Of a DNA stretch of 64,000 nt, positions 43,581-54,814 are shown in pieces; positions within the stretch are counted from its first letter, which is position 1, and each line of letters begins with the position of its first letter. The translations under genes were made by a program, and so were the position numbers. The notes below the pieces were generated by a model that searched no databases, was not told the DNA's origin, and saw nothing but the letters and a program-made list of their open reading frames with translations. Origin of the DNA: Kitagawia praeruptora (taxonomy: Eukaryota; Streptophyta; Magnoliopsida; Apiales; Apiaceae); NCBI GenBank assembly GCA_037693485.1, contig CM075354.1, forward strand, positions 159,613,501-159,677,500. The letters run 5' to 3'.

Positions 43581-45293
43581 TTGCAATTTTACTATACTAA
43601 GTTTCAAAATTGCAAAAATACTAACTCTAACCCTACCCCCTCCTTCCCTCCTCTTTCACAGCCGCCTGTTTCACCAGTTTGTGTACTTTTTTTTTTTTTT
43701 TTTAAGATGGGATGCTATTTTGGTGGATTTGGCTTTGGGTTGCATGGCCCCGCAGGGGCAACTACTTTCAACTGAACATGCAACTAAATTACTGATTTCA
43801 TGTTCCATTTTTCAATTTCCATTTTCGATCTCATTTTTGGACTCTAATATACATATATATATATATATATGAGTCTAAAAATGAGGTCGAAAATCACTTT
43901 TGAAAAATGGAACAAGAAATCAGAAATTTAGTTGCATGTTCAGTTGAAAGTGGTTGCCCCTGGCGGGGCCTTGCAACCCAAATCAGCAACTGAATGCAAC
44001 CCAAATCAACAACTGAATGCAACTTTTTTTTTTAAGGTGGGATTCTATTTTGGTGGATTTGGGTTGCATGGCCCCGCAGGGGCAACCACTTTCAACAAGT
44101 TGAATATGGTTGCATTTGGTTGAATATTGCCCCTGGCGGGGCCTTGCAACCCAAATCAGCAACTGAATGCAACCCAAATCAGCAACTGAATGCAACTTTT
44201 TTTTTAAGGTGGGATTCTATTTTGGTGGATTTGGGTTGCATGGCCCCGCAGGGGCAACCACTTTCAACAAGTTGAATATGGTTGCATTTGATTGAATATT
44301 GCCCCTGGCGGGGCCTTGCAACCCAAATCAGCAACTGAATGCAACTTTTTTTTTTAAGGTGGGATTCTATTTTGGTGGATTTTGGTTGCATGGCCCCGCA
44401 GGGGCAACCGCTTTCAACTGAATGCAACCACTTTCAACAAGTTGAATGTGGCATTTGGTTGAATATTGCCCCTGGCGGGGCCTTGCAACCCAAATCCACC
44501 AAAATCACCCACCTTAAAAAAAGTTGAATGTGGTTGCATTTGGTTGAATATTGCCCCTGGCGGGGCCTTGCAACCCAAATCAGCAACTGAATGCAACTTT
44601 TTTTTAAGGTGGGATTCTATTTGGGTTGCATGGCCCCGCAGGGGCAACCACTTTCAACAAGTTGATTGTGGTTTCATTTGGTTGAATATTGCCCCTGGCG
44701 GGGCCTTGCAACCCAAATCCACCAAAATCATCCCACCTTTAAAAAAAGTTGCTTGTGGGGTTGCATTTGGTTGAATGTGGTTGCATTCATTTGAATATGG
44801 CCCCTGGCGGGGCCTTGCAACCCAAATCCACCAAAATCATCCCACCTTAAAAAAAAAGTTGCATGTAGTTGCATTCGATTGAATGTGGTTGCATTCAGTT
44901 GCTGATTTGGGTTGCACGGCCCCGCAGGGGCAACCACTTTCAACTGAACATGCAACTAAATTACTGATTTCATGTTCCATTTTTCAATTTCCATTTTCGA
45001 CCTCATTTTTGGACTCTTATATATATATAAGAGTCCAAAAATGAGGTCGAAAATCACTTTTGAAAAATGGAACATGAAATCAGAAATTTAGTTGCATGTT
45101 CAGTTGAAAGTGGTTGCCCCTGCGGGGCCATGCAACCCAAATCCACCAAAATAACATCCCATCTTAAAAAAAAAAAAAAAAGTACACAGGCGTGTGAATT
45201 AGTTGGCACGTGGAGGTTTGGCACATGGAGGGCACATGGGGGGAGGGGTGTAGTATTTTTGCAATTTTGAAACTTAGTATAGTAAAATTGCAA
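43581..45293. mobile_element. Large foldback element with repeated GC palindromes
   Basis: The outer inverted repeat TTGCAATTTTACTATACTAA is ~43 bp. Inside, two near-identical hairpins, each centred on a TA tract (~43860 and ~45020), have arms with CTGAACATGCAACTAAATTA and CATTTTTGGACTC. Between them a ~150-bp module recurs about six times: GGCCCCGCAGGGGCAACCA, CTTTCAACAAGTTGAATATG, GCCCCTGGCGGGGCCTTGCA, and T/A runs with AAGGTGGGATTCTATTTTGG. Small ORFs here are translations of the module. Nested in the CACTA. Confidence 0.75.
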
Positions 45294-46365
45294 TTAATTC
45301 AAAGAGATAGTATATTTGCAAATAGAAACTTTAAACATAGTATTTTTGGTAAATATCCATTAAAAAATATAATTTAATATCAATAAATTAAAATTAATAT
45401 AAGATATTTTTTAAAGAATATAATAAAATATACACTGAATTATTGAAATGGGCTGCAAGTAAGAATAGAGATGGGCTGAGCGGCAAACAAAAAAGAGAGC
45501 GGCAACATGAAAATTTAGAATTAGGTTAGTCAAAAACAAGTGGGGGAAAATTGGGGAAAAACTTCTGTCACTTCTCTCTCTCGCCTTCTCTGTTCTCTCT
45601 CGCCTCTCTCTCTCATCTTCTTTGATGCTCAATTTGGTTTCAATTCTAGGGTTCGATTTGGTTCAAATCGAACCAAATCTTCCACGATTTGAATTTCGAT
45701 TTTAGGGGTTTAATTCTAGGGTTCGATTTGGATTTAATTTAATTTGTTTTTTCGATTTTGTAGGTGCTTTAAGTTTTGAATTCAAGCTTCTCTGTGGGGT
45801 TCAGATTCTTAATCGACGACTAAGTTACAGTACTGGGCTCTTAATAGACTTCTTCTTACCAAGTTTATCGGGTTTCAAAAATCAAAGGTACACAAATTCA
45901 CAGAGACTTGTGAGTAATTGTATTTGATGTTTGTTTACGGTTTAGTTCACTTTGGTCAAATGATGTTAAAACTTACATCGTTTATAACAAAGCCATTTTT
46001 GTTATAAATGTCTCATAAACTATATCAATGGAGTTTCAATGGATAACATGGAGTTTTTTTTGTAGTTTACACTACAATTGTGAGAGTTGTTAGCCTGTTT
46101 GTTTACAATCCTTCACTTTGTTGTATGTTTGTTTCTAATAGATTGCTTGATGGCCTTTTTCTTAAATTATGTTACTTGAATTGTACTTGTTATGTAGAAG
46201 TAGTAGTACTTGCATTCTTACGATTTGGATTGTTTGCTAATAATTGGCTTTTCGAAATTTGTTGTAGTTTTTCAGCACTATCTTGTGAATTTGCATCTGT
46301 GGACATGAATGATGTTTTGGGAAACTGCTTGTTAAATGTTCATCTTAATCATTTGTATTGAAGGT
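45294..46365 (+). other. Possible transduplicated gene 5' region in the CACTA
   Basis: The pyrimidine-rich run CTTCTCTCTCTCGCCTTCTC and TCTAGGGTTCGATTTGG phrases resemble a plant 5' UTR and first intron, followed by AT-rich intron-like DNA up to the first squalene-synthase exon. Frames at 46080-46361 show no recognisable product. It could be the upstream part of the captured squalene synthase gene. Confidence 0.3.
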
Positions 46366-47376
46366 TGCACGAAGGAGTACAAAGTTCTTATGGATGAGTT
46401 CCATTATGTTTCTAATGCCTTTCTATTTCTAGAGCTTAGAAGCGGGTACGAAACCCAGAATATGTTGTTAACGTATGCCTCTGTTGGACCGTTACCTAAA
46501 GTGCTACTACTCTTTTACAGTTATAAGGAGGCACTAGAGGATATTAACATGAAAAATGGGTAAAGGAATGGTAAAATTTAAATGCAAAGAGGTAAGGAAT
46601 TAATGCCACTGCACCGAAGTTTACCCAAATAAAGAAGTAATTAGTACGATGTAATACTTGGCAAGACAATTGTAGTTTTGTCAAGCAAAATTTCCGATTT
46701 ATTCATTGTAGGTTTATCAAGAGAACATTAATATATATTACATATGATGTAGCAGCTCATCTTGTGGCCTGCACATACCCCTCTTATCTTGATAAAAACA
46801 TATCTTACATGTGCTGCTACTCACTTCTTTGGTTGAAGGTTGAGACAACTGATGACTATGATGAATACTTCCACTATGTGATGATGTTGCATCTTATGCT
46901 CCAATAAATTGCAGAAGAAAAATATCATCCAAGATTATATGGAAGACATGAATAAGATGCCAAAGCCACACATGTTCTGGCCACGCCAGATTTGGAGTAA
47001 ATATGTCAATAAATTTGAGGTCCTACCTTTTCAAGTCTTAGCTTAACCAATCTTATGCTCTACCTTACTATATCTATTATTATATACCATGTCAATCCGA
47101 TTTAGGATCCACAAGCTACTATTTTCCAAATACGTCAATCCGATTTAGGATCCACAAGCTACTATTTTCCAAATACGTTGTACTTGGGGTCAATTATCTT
47201 TTATCATAACATTGGCCTTGTGTGTGTCAGGACTTCACATGTGAGAGACTCAGTCAAGGCAGTGCAATGTCTCAATGAGATGATTACAAATGCTTTGCTA
47301 CATGTGGAAGATTGTTTAAAGTACATGTCTGATTTGCGCAATCCTGTTATATTCCGATTTTGTGCAATTTTACAGG
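46366..47376 (+). pseudogene. Squalene synthase gene fragment (captured, decayed)
   Basis: Three exon-like blocks in gene order. ~46366-46600: TKEYKVLMDEFHYVS, a disrupting ~20-residue insertion, then EALEDINMKNG and a stop. ~46838-47020: VETTDDYDEYFHYV, then NIIQDYMEDMNKMPKPHMFW and SKYVNK. ~47215-47376: SVKAVQCLNEMITNALLHVE and FRFCAILQ before GTAAAT. These match the central to C-terminal part of plant squalene synthase (farnesyl-diphosphate farnesyltransferase, the first sterol-branch enzyme, ER membrane). Introns are retained, so capture was from genomic DNA. Stops and frameshifts rule out a functional enzyme. It lies inside the CACTA element. A 43-bp tandem duplication (47092-47177) lies in one intron. 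Confidence 0.85.
47092..47177 (+). repeat. 43-bp tandem duplication in squalene-synthase intron
   Basis: Two identical adjacent copies of a 43-bp unit beginning TCAATCCGATTTAGGATCC (47092-47134, 47135-47177). Confidence 0.95.
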
Positions 47377-47971
47377 TAAATAGTTCCGTCCTTCAGTCTT
47401 AAATGCCATTTGAAGGATTCTTAAGAATATAGTTTAATCCAAATCCTACCTGTGTATATTAAGAATCTTAATATAAGATTTCTGGTGTCAGATTCAGTTT
47501 TATATACATTACCCTGTAGAGGTTCACCATTAGGTGATGGATGTGAGGTAATTGCTTTCAGGTGAGTGGTGTTGCATTTCTTTCATAAATGCATGACTGT
47601 TGCAGCTGGACTCGACTACATCAGTTCCTCGTGCTTAGAAATATCAGGAAATTATACCAAGGGAAAAAATGCTGGTTGAGGGATCTACAGTGCTACTGAA
47701 CTACAATAATTACTGTAGTGATTATCATGTAACTGTAAAATATAAAGCACACCAGTTTACGCGCACAGTGCTGTACTTTGGTGATTGTGTTGTTCCTTTT
47801 ATGAATCATATACTAGTAAGTGCATATATCTATTTAGTTACTAGTAAGGACAGCTTGTTGTCTATATGGGGTAAATTCTGCTAGCCTTGTTAGACTATTT
47901 ACTAGCCTGCTGGCTGATAGTGCTTATTACTAGATGTCTGTTCTTTTTTAATATCAATTTTAATTTTCTAG

Positions 47972-48117
47972 GGGATCTTTTCCAGTAGAGCAAGGCGATC
48001 TTCATGCGCACTGGAATATGCTAAGCAAGCAAATAAGGGAGTTGCGGAAGTGCATTGTAGTTCTTGTAGGAAGTCTGTCCATGGGTCTTTGTCGACATCG
48101 AGCTACTCTCTTTAAGG
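47972..48117 (+). pseudogene. Exon fragment resembling EDR1/CTR1-type kinase N-terminal domain
   Basis: The frame reads GSFPVEQGDLHAHWN, then KCIVVLVGSLSMGLCRHRAT, LFK, then GTAATT. The GSLSxGLxRHRALLFK phrase is characteristic of the EDR1 domain of Raf-like MAPKK kinases such as CTR1 and EDR1, where VLADxxxLPCR follows in the next exon. Only one exon-sized piece is seen and the following exon is not found, so it is a fragment. Identification rests on this short motif. Confidence 0.45.
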
Positions 48118-48739
48118 TAATTTTCATTATATCTACTTCTATCTTCGTTTGTTTTTGTCTCAAATGATCAAGTACTTGTATTTACTTAAGAGACTAATTG
48201 CCAGTGCTCTGTCACTAATTCTAATTCCACAACTATCAATAATTTATCTTGTTTTAGATATCATCACAACCCTGCTACATTATAACTAGCATAAGTTTGC
48301 TTATCATACTATGTTTTAGTTTTCTTTAGTATACTTAACTGTTTCAGTTCAAGAATTAATAACCAATCTTTCAGGCTATGAAAGAATTAATAACCATTAT
48401 TTCAGGCTATGAAATGTCTATGCTAAAATGTATATTAACGAGTATTTATCTGTTGTTGCCACACCAAGTTAATGGTAATTGTCGGGATAAGTTCAATTGT
48501 GTACGTACTGCTTTTTTTCGTGGTGACCAGTAAGTATTACCACTTTGCTTGTTAGGCTCTAGTTTTTGCAACATGATAGGTATATCCTTCAATTTGGCTT
48601 TATAATGCATGGTTTAGGTACGTATATCTGCCAAACCTGAGGGTCAAGGTTCTAAAGGATTGACATGGAACCATGGTTTTGCTTAATTAGAAATTCCTTT
48701 AGGATACTGAATTCTCAACTTTTGAGTTTGGTTTTGTAG

Positions 48740-48914
48740 CCTAGAGTCGGCTGGAATTCTTCGTGAATTGGCAAATTACCTTGATGCTCATATTCCTAAT
48801 GCTGAGCTGATTGCAAGTGCAATTGGAGTTGTGTCAGCAGTTATAGACAATGTTCCTCTGGTTGTAGGCATGTCTGGAAGGGTCTTCTCCCCTTCTGTAG
48901 CTCCAGGGATGTAG
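48740..48914 (+). pseudogene. NhaD-type Na+/H+ antiporter exon fragment
   Basis: After a TTGTAG acceptor the frame reads LESAGILRELANYLDAHIPN, then AELIASAIGVVSAVIDNVPL and V, then VGMSGRVFSPSV and a stop. Plant chloroplast-envelope NhaD antiporters carry the sequence LREIANYLDANIPNxELIASAIGVxSAIIDNVPLVAAT. The DNVPL motif is in the conserved core. The reading diverges after the donor site, so only one exon is captured. It is collinear with the squalene synthase piece in the CACTA. Confidence 0.8.
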
Positions 48915-50046
48915 TGGAGGCCTGGCAGTTCCTTTCAAAACCAAAATAAAGCAGTATGTCATTCAAATTTTGTTCTTTTAGCATGTCATTTTATAACTGC
49001 TTTGAGCTTCAGTCTGGTACATGTATTAATAATAAGAAAAATCTGTAAATTATTGAACTTTTTGGCCATTTAGAGCCATTGTTGTGGTCCTGCTTTATCT
49101 TACTACTACTGAAAGGCATTGTGAAAGACGTTTCACCACAAAAATATGCTCGTATTGTTGTGCATACTATATTAGATACTTGCATTTTCTTTTTTCAATT
49201 TCTTAATCTGACATGATTAAAGTTCTATACATTTTCCTTCAACAATCTTAACAGTTCTAGTGATCTTTGTTACAACAAGTGTAGAGATTGCTTCCACTTT
49301 TGATGTTTGACAAAAAGGATTCAAGTTGAAAAAACAATGATGAAGAAATTCTTTTTCGTATCCTCTGGGTCTAACAAAGCAAATACCAAATCAAGTTCAC
49401 AACTGTCAAATGATAATCAAGGAGGAAGAAAGATTAGACACGTTAAGTCTTTGAGTCTTTGATGGACACCGGTTGTCTTTTGAAATTTACCATGTTATTA
49501 GCTCTAGTACTTGTACGTTTTAAGTTTTGTTCATTAGCTAGTGTTGGTAGATTTTTTTGGATGATTTGGTTGGTTTTGTACTAGATGATGTTATTGAAAT
49601 GATGTTATTGAAATGTAATTAATTTGGTTCTTGATTTCTTTTACTTGAAAATTTAATATTTAAAAATCACAATTTTTTTGTTATTAAAATTAGTTATAAA
49701 TGATTTTAATTATGTAACACTCAATGTGTTACAATTGGTAAAAGAGGGTGTTACAATAGATTGTGGACCCCACATTTGTCCCTGTGCAAAATTATATCCT
49801 CTATTGTAACACACAAACTATGTTGCTGTAGAGTGTTTAAGATGTTGTTATAGAGGTCTTTAGTAACCACATTTGCTATGTTACCTTAGGTTATGTTTTG
49901 ATGTTACCTTAGATATCTATAGTTACTGCTGAGAACCTAACACAACTGAAGTGTTACCATAGCCCTATTTTGGTCTATGGTAACTTCAAACAGGGGTCTA
50001 TGGTAACACAGTTTGGGGGTTGCTATAAGCAATTTATAGCGTAGTG
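48915..50046. other. 3' part of the CACTA element
   Basis: AT-rich DNA without a recognised gene up to ~49690, then the sub-terminal repeat region with TGTTACAAT/TGTTACCATAG motifs and the right TIR. A short frame near 49338 (MMKKFFFVSSGSN) is not identifiable. Confidence 0.4.
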
Positions 50047-50264
50047 AAACTGTATTACTGGTATAAGCATTGCTTGGTGGAAGTGGACTCATAATGCTCA
50101 TCACATAGCTTTTAATAGCCTGGACTATGACCCTGACCTCCAACATTTGCCAATGCTTGCAGTTTCGGATACTTTTTTCTGGTCGATAACATCAAAATTC
50201 TATGAGAGGAAATTGATAGTTGATCGGGTGGCTAAGTTTTTTATAAGTTATCAACATTTGACCT
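50047..50264 (+). pseudogene. Delta-8 sphingolipid desaturase fragment, middle part
   Basis: The frame reads CITGISIAWWKWTHNAHHIA, FNSLDYDPDLQHLPMLAVS and ends SYQHLT at the retrotransposon. It is the middle of a plant delta-8 sphingolipid desaturase (cytochrome b5-fused, front-end desaturase of ER long-chain bases). HNAHH is the second histidine box. The upstream continuation NKIAGILIGN lies at ~41801-41829, before the CACTA; the downstream continuation is at 55986. The cytochrome b5 domain and first histidine box are absent, so it is a captured fragment. Confidence 0.88.
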
Positions 50265-51421
50265 TGATAGGGCCATAATTCATCATATTTTTAATATCTA
50301 TTTTATGTCCGTTTTCGTAATTTTATTAATTAATAAATCGTTTTATTTTGTTTTGTAGGAAAATAAATAAAAACAGATTTCTAGCAGGAAAAGGTGCAAA
50401 AAGGGAAAGGAGGTGGAAAATACTTGAAGTCAAAGAAATTGGAGGAAAAATCGAATACTTATTAGAGAAGAAAAGGAAATTGAAGAAATTATATTCAATA
50501 TCAAATTTGTAATTGAAGACCAAGTCCAAAGTTTTTCCCTATATATATGGGGCTTCTCTCTTATATTTTAGACACCACTTTAGACACCAATCTAATAATT
50601 TAGGAGTAGATTAGATTTAATTTGTTAAACTCTCTCGACCTTATTTTATTTCAATTCAGCGATTTAATTATTTTCACTCATCTACTTTATTTTTGGTTCT
50701 TTATTTGTTCGACGGCTTTTAATTATCCATGTCCAGGGAGTTGTTTTCTTAAATTGTTAACTTTGTTTAATTGCTTTTTCACCTTCTGATTCTTTCGACT
50801 ACTTAGTCCACGTGCCCAACTTTTGTCCAATTTTTAGTTCATTAAATCATTAAATTATATAACTTGTTTTTAGTGCTTTTTAATATATTTGTTTTGTGTT
50901 TCGTTTAGTAATTAATTATGAGTAGCTAAATCTCTTACCCTAGGATGAAGATAAAGTTGATTTAATTATTCTTGATTTCTTCTCGTTCCTATTAATTGAT
51001 TCTCATAATTTTTCTTGGTGCTTAATTGTTCGATTAACAAAGTGATCTTGATATATTATTGTTACTGGATTTGTTTTTCATAGCCTATGCTTGCTCCTTG
51101 AAGTTTTGATAGCTTATTGTTAGATAACAAGTTTCATAGTATATGCTTGTCTCGTTGATTGATATATCTTATTTGTGAAGAAAAGAGTATTGATTTTAGG
51201 GCGAGTTGATATTAATTGTGATTGATTAACGGATTCGAATTCCTAGATTTTCCATATTATTTGATAATCTTTACTAATTAGGTTAATTAAATCTCATCCC
51301 AAATCTTATTGTCTAGTTCGCCTGAGTTAATTGTTAGGGTTTTGAAAATTCATAGTCTCTGAGGATCGATCTGTGATTGCTACAACTAAACACTGTGCGC
51401 TTGCAGTTATTTTACACATCA
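50265..51421 (+). repeat. 5' LTR
   Basis: Starts TGATAGGGCCATAATTC and ends TTACACATCA. Contains a TATATATATGGGGC core-promoter-like site near 50540. Confidence 0.93.
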
Positions 51422-51427
51422 AGTTTT

Positions 51428-51445
51428 TGGTGCCACTGCCGGGGA
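51428..51445 (+). promoter_or_regulatory. tRNA-Asp-like primer-binding site
   Basis: TGGTGCCACTGCCGGGGA, two mismatches from the complement of the 3' end of plant tRNA-Asp (TGGCGCCGTTGCCGGGGA); six bases after the 5' LTR. Confidence 0.75.
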
Positions 51446-52259
51446 ATATTGATATTTTTCACTCCTTGATATTAATTCTTCTGATTAGTTTCTTGTTTTC
51501 TTTTGTTTTTTTAGGGAATTGTGAAGCGGAGAAAAGCTTGGACAAGAAGATCGTTGGAAGGCCTCGCTGTCTCTTTTGAAAATTTTGGAAGCGCTTTTCG
51601 GTATTCCGTATCACCTCTCTCTATTTTTCTTTTCTTCATTACTATTGAAAAAACACAAAAAAATTAAATACTCAAAAAAACCCAAAAATATTAGTTAGTT
51701 AATTGTTTGTTAAAAACCAATTTGCTGCATCATTCATTCTCTCACATTGGATCACACCATCTAGATTTTTTTTATTGTATTTATTGATTTCACACGTAGT
51801 GTAGTGCATCCATAAGTGTTTATTTTCTTGTTCTTTGTGTGTTGCATCATTCAATCAATCTTAAGGCTGCCACCCAATTACAAGATAAGGTGAGGGATTT
51901 CATCACCCTTTCCTTGGCCCACAAATCACTAATTCGTTCATCTTGCATACCCTTTCCTTAATAAAATTAAGTAGACGTTGGCCCTAGGATTTCGCGCTCA
52001 ATTAGGAAGAGAATCTAGGAGGAACAAATCACTGAGTATTCTTTCGTTTGGTGTCTAGGCAAGCGTGACGCTTACCTGGCTAATTTGGATTGGTATCTAG
52101 AAAGGTGTTTAGCCTCTTGGCAATGCTTGCACCTGCCTGGCCAGTCAGGACGAATGCTTTTTGAGTTGTGACTTTTAGTAGTATCTTATTGTTAGGAGCA
52201 AGGTCTAGATTTTTCTTAGGATAATATACATTTTCCTTTTTGATTTTGCAATAATAGTC

Positions 52260-52820
52260 ATGTCTATTCAACCTGTAGGAGTTAATTTGATAGATGAGGT
52301 TGTTTCGTGGTCGAATCTTGAGGATAGAGCAATTGAGACTTTTCTTGAGGAAGATATTTTGTTGGAGTATGAAAGTAATAAAGATCTTCATGAGTTGTAT
52401 AGGAGTTTTTCTTGTGATGAGATGTTAGATGAATTGAATGTTATTTGTTCTAAGCATGAAACCCAATTTGAGGATATTTCTTTTGATCCTAAGTCCGTTG
52501 TTAAGACTTCTGTTGGTGAGCCACCTACTTTCGTTCATAATCCGTCTTTTTCCACTCTTGATCAGTCTTTGCAAATTGATAGTGAAACTCATGTTGTTAT
52601 TTCTAGTGACTTAGTTCATAACCAAAAATTTCAAGTGATTAATCTGCTTAAACAACATAAAGAAGCGTCTAATTGGTCTATGAATGATGTTAGGTGTATG
52701 AGTTTTATTTTGGTGTGTGATCTTACTTCTCTAGTGGATGATGTTATTTTTGTGGGTGAGTTTCACATGTTTGATAATTGTGTTACAAAGGTAGTTTTCC
52801 CTCGATCTGGTATTGGTTAG
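52260..52820 (+). CDS. Retrotransposon ORF remnant, possible pol linker (186 aa)
   Basis: Only open frame of note in the retrotransposon interior. The segment ISSDLVHNQKFQVINLLKQ followed by HKEASNWSMNDVRCMS resembles the linker just before reverse transcriptase in Ty3-type pol (VLKRHKxAIGWTxADIKGIS in relatives). No catalytic motif follows and the frame soon ends, so this is a degenerate protein or relic. Confidence 0.4.
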   Translation: MSIQPVGVNLIDEVVSWSNLEDRAIETFLEEDILLEYESNKDLHELYRSFSCDEMLDELNVICSKHETQFEDISFDPKSVVKTSVGEPPTFVHNPSFSTLDQSLQIDSETHVVISSDLVHNQKFQVINLLKQHKEASNWSMNDVRCMSFILVCDLTSLVDDVIFVGEFHMFDNCVTKVVFPRSGIG

Positions 52821-52857
52821 CATATCTATTTCGTAATGTGTCTCCCATAGTAAAGTG

Positions 52858-53116
52858 TAGGTATGGGGGAGCACCTATTTTAGGTGTATGTTTGTGTGTG
52901 TGTGTGTGTGAGTTTTGTGTGTGTGTGTGTGTGTTATAGGTAATAATGTTTCTTCGTCAGCCCTTATCAGGTATTCTCGTCCTTTTACGGGTATGGGGGA
53001 GCACCTATTTTAGGTGTGTGTTTGTGTGTGTGTGTGTGAGTTTTGTGTGTGTGTGTGTGTTATAGGTAATAATGTTTCTTCGTCAGCCCTTATCAGGTAT
53101 TCTCGTCCTTTTACTT
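52858..53116 (+). repeat. ~130-bp tandem duplication with (GT)n tracts
   Basis: Two adjacent copies starting GTATGGGGGAGCACCTATTT and ending TATTCTCGTCCTTTTAC, each with two TGTGTG runs of slightly different length. Inside the LTR retrotransposon. Confidence 0.9.
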
Positions 53117-54814
53117 TGTCATTTTTTCTCTCATTTGCATACATTGAGGACAATGCATGATTTAGGTATGGGGAGGGATTTAGTAGTATTATTATAAAAA
53201 AAATCCAAAAAAATTGAAAAAATAAAAAAATCCAAAAAATAATTCTAGCCTTGTGAAATGATTACTTGTTATAAGTTGGCTTGATGCACCCTTACATGCT
53301 ATAGTACTCTTGTGTTTCTGATGCTTTTGACTGAGAAGTGATATGCTAAGTTCTTGTGCACACATATACACTAGCGAGTTGAAACTAGTAGACTTATTGA
53401 ATGTTGTAAGTAATTAAAAGGACATGAATATGTGCAAGATGATTTGGTTTCCATGCTTTGAGTACAAGTAGGTGCATTAAAGAGACTTTTGCTTGGGATT
53501 GACTATGTTTTACCACCAAGTGAGATTTTGAGCCTATATGCATATCTTTTGCATTTTATATTCGTTTGCTTGAATGTCCACATGTTGTTTGCATTGCTAG
53601 CACTTGTTTGAGACCTTTCTTGAAATGCATGACATTATTTGATGATAAAAGGATAAAGGCATTTAGGAATAACCAACTATTATCCAAATTACCACACCCT
53701 TTATATATGATAAATTAGTTACCCCTTTGAGCTAAAACCTATTTTTTGGTGACATACCACATTATTTGCCTAGACCTTTTTCTTGTGCAGCCTTACGTAT
53801 ACTTGATCCCAATTTGTCAAAGGCTAGTAGGAAGTTGAGGGAGTAATAAGGTGTGTGAGATGGGTTAACTTTTGTTCATTACTTTTGGGGAAATATTGGG
53901 TTTTGTTGCTTACTTGTTAGTCGTTCAAGAAATTTTTGAAGGAGGATTGTTGTTGCTTATATTATCTATCTTAGCTCTCCAAAAAAAAGGAAAAAAAAGA
54001 AATATATTATGTGAGAGCATACTTATGTTTCTGTGTTTTGTGTGATTCTTCTTCATTCGACTAGTCAAGCATTTTGTTGGAAAAGATTAGAAATCCATGT
54101 GTGGGGAGGATGTATGGTGTTGTGTATGATTTATAATGGTTTCTACTAGCTTTTGACACTTCACCTTATTTGGCTTTACTTGACATACCTTGTCCCTAGC
54201 CCCATTACAACCCAAATAAAAGACCTTTTGATTATCGTCATTGATGTATGATGTGTTAAAGTTAGATTGATACCAAATGTCAAGCATGCTTATGATTTTG
54301 TTGGAATTGAGTGATACACTTACCCTTGTTCTTGAGTGAATATTCTTTTGTGAGTGAAAGGATTACTTGTTTTTGCATATGAGATCCCAAGTTTTGACTA
54401 TAAGGTGTACTCTTGTGGTCTTAGCAAGGTTACCAACTTATTTTTACACTTGACATGGACTTTTGATGACCTATGCATATTTCTTTGAGTAGACTATGTG
54501 AATACTTGCACCTTACACACCAAGACATTGCAAATTCACTTTTGATTTCTTTAGTTGGTGTAGCATGAGATGACTTGTATGTGTGGTGTTGCATTGAGCA
54601 ATCTTTTACATGGGCTAGATGGATTTTGTGGGTACATTCACTATAGACCCTCACGAGACCTCACTCGTCCACTAGGGCTACCTAGGGGTTTAAAGGGCTT
54701 GTTACATATGCCAAATGCAACCGTGATCACCTACGGAAGTGGTATTATTTATTTATGTAGTATTTTATATTTTATTTTTCTCGAGGACGAGTAAAAGATA
54801 GGTATGGGGGCATT
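53117..54814 (+). other. Retrotransposon interior, 3' part
   Basis: No recognisable protein. It reads as long non-coding sequence typical of non-autonomous Ty3-type elements and ends with CTCGAGGACGAGTAAAAGAT and a polypurine GGTATGGGGG just before the 3' LTR. Confidence 0.5.

Larger units (their letters stand above)
41830..50046. mobile_element. Non-autonomous CACTA element carrying host gene fragments
   Basis: Ends CACTACACCATAGATGG and (reverse complement) CACTACGCTATAAATTGC, with three-base duplication AAA (41827-41829 and 50047-50049). The sub-terminal regions repeat GGTGTTACCATAG in both orientations (41860-41880, 43060-43190, 49720-50020), typical of CACTA/En-Spm. The interior contains a hAT element, a foldback element, and fragments of squalene synthase, an NhaD antiporter and probably an EDR1/CTR1-like kinase. 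No TNP2-like transposase is recognisable. It lies inside the desaturase fragment of the surrounding MULE: deleting it with one AAA rejoins codons ...IGN|CITGISIAWW. Confidence 0.88.

Noticed and set aside
43581..45293. Several 60-100 codon ORFs
   Set aside because: Translations of the GC-box module and inverted repeats; overlapping on both strands.
47640..47884. 71-codon ORF in the CACTA as a further captured gene
   Set aside because: No family recognised in either strand; may be intron sequence of a captured gene.
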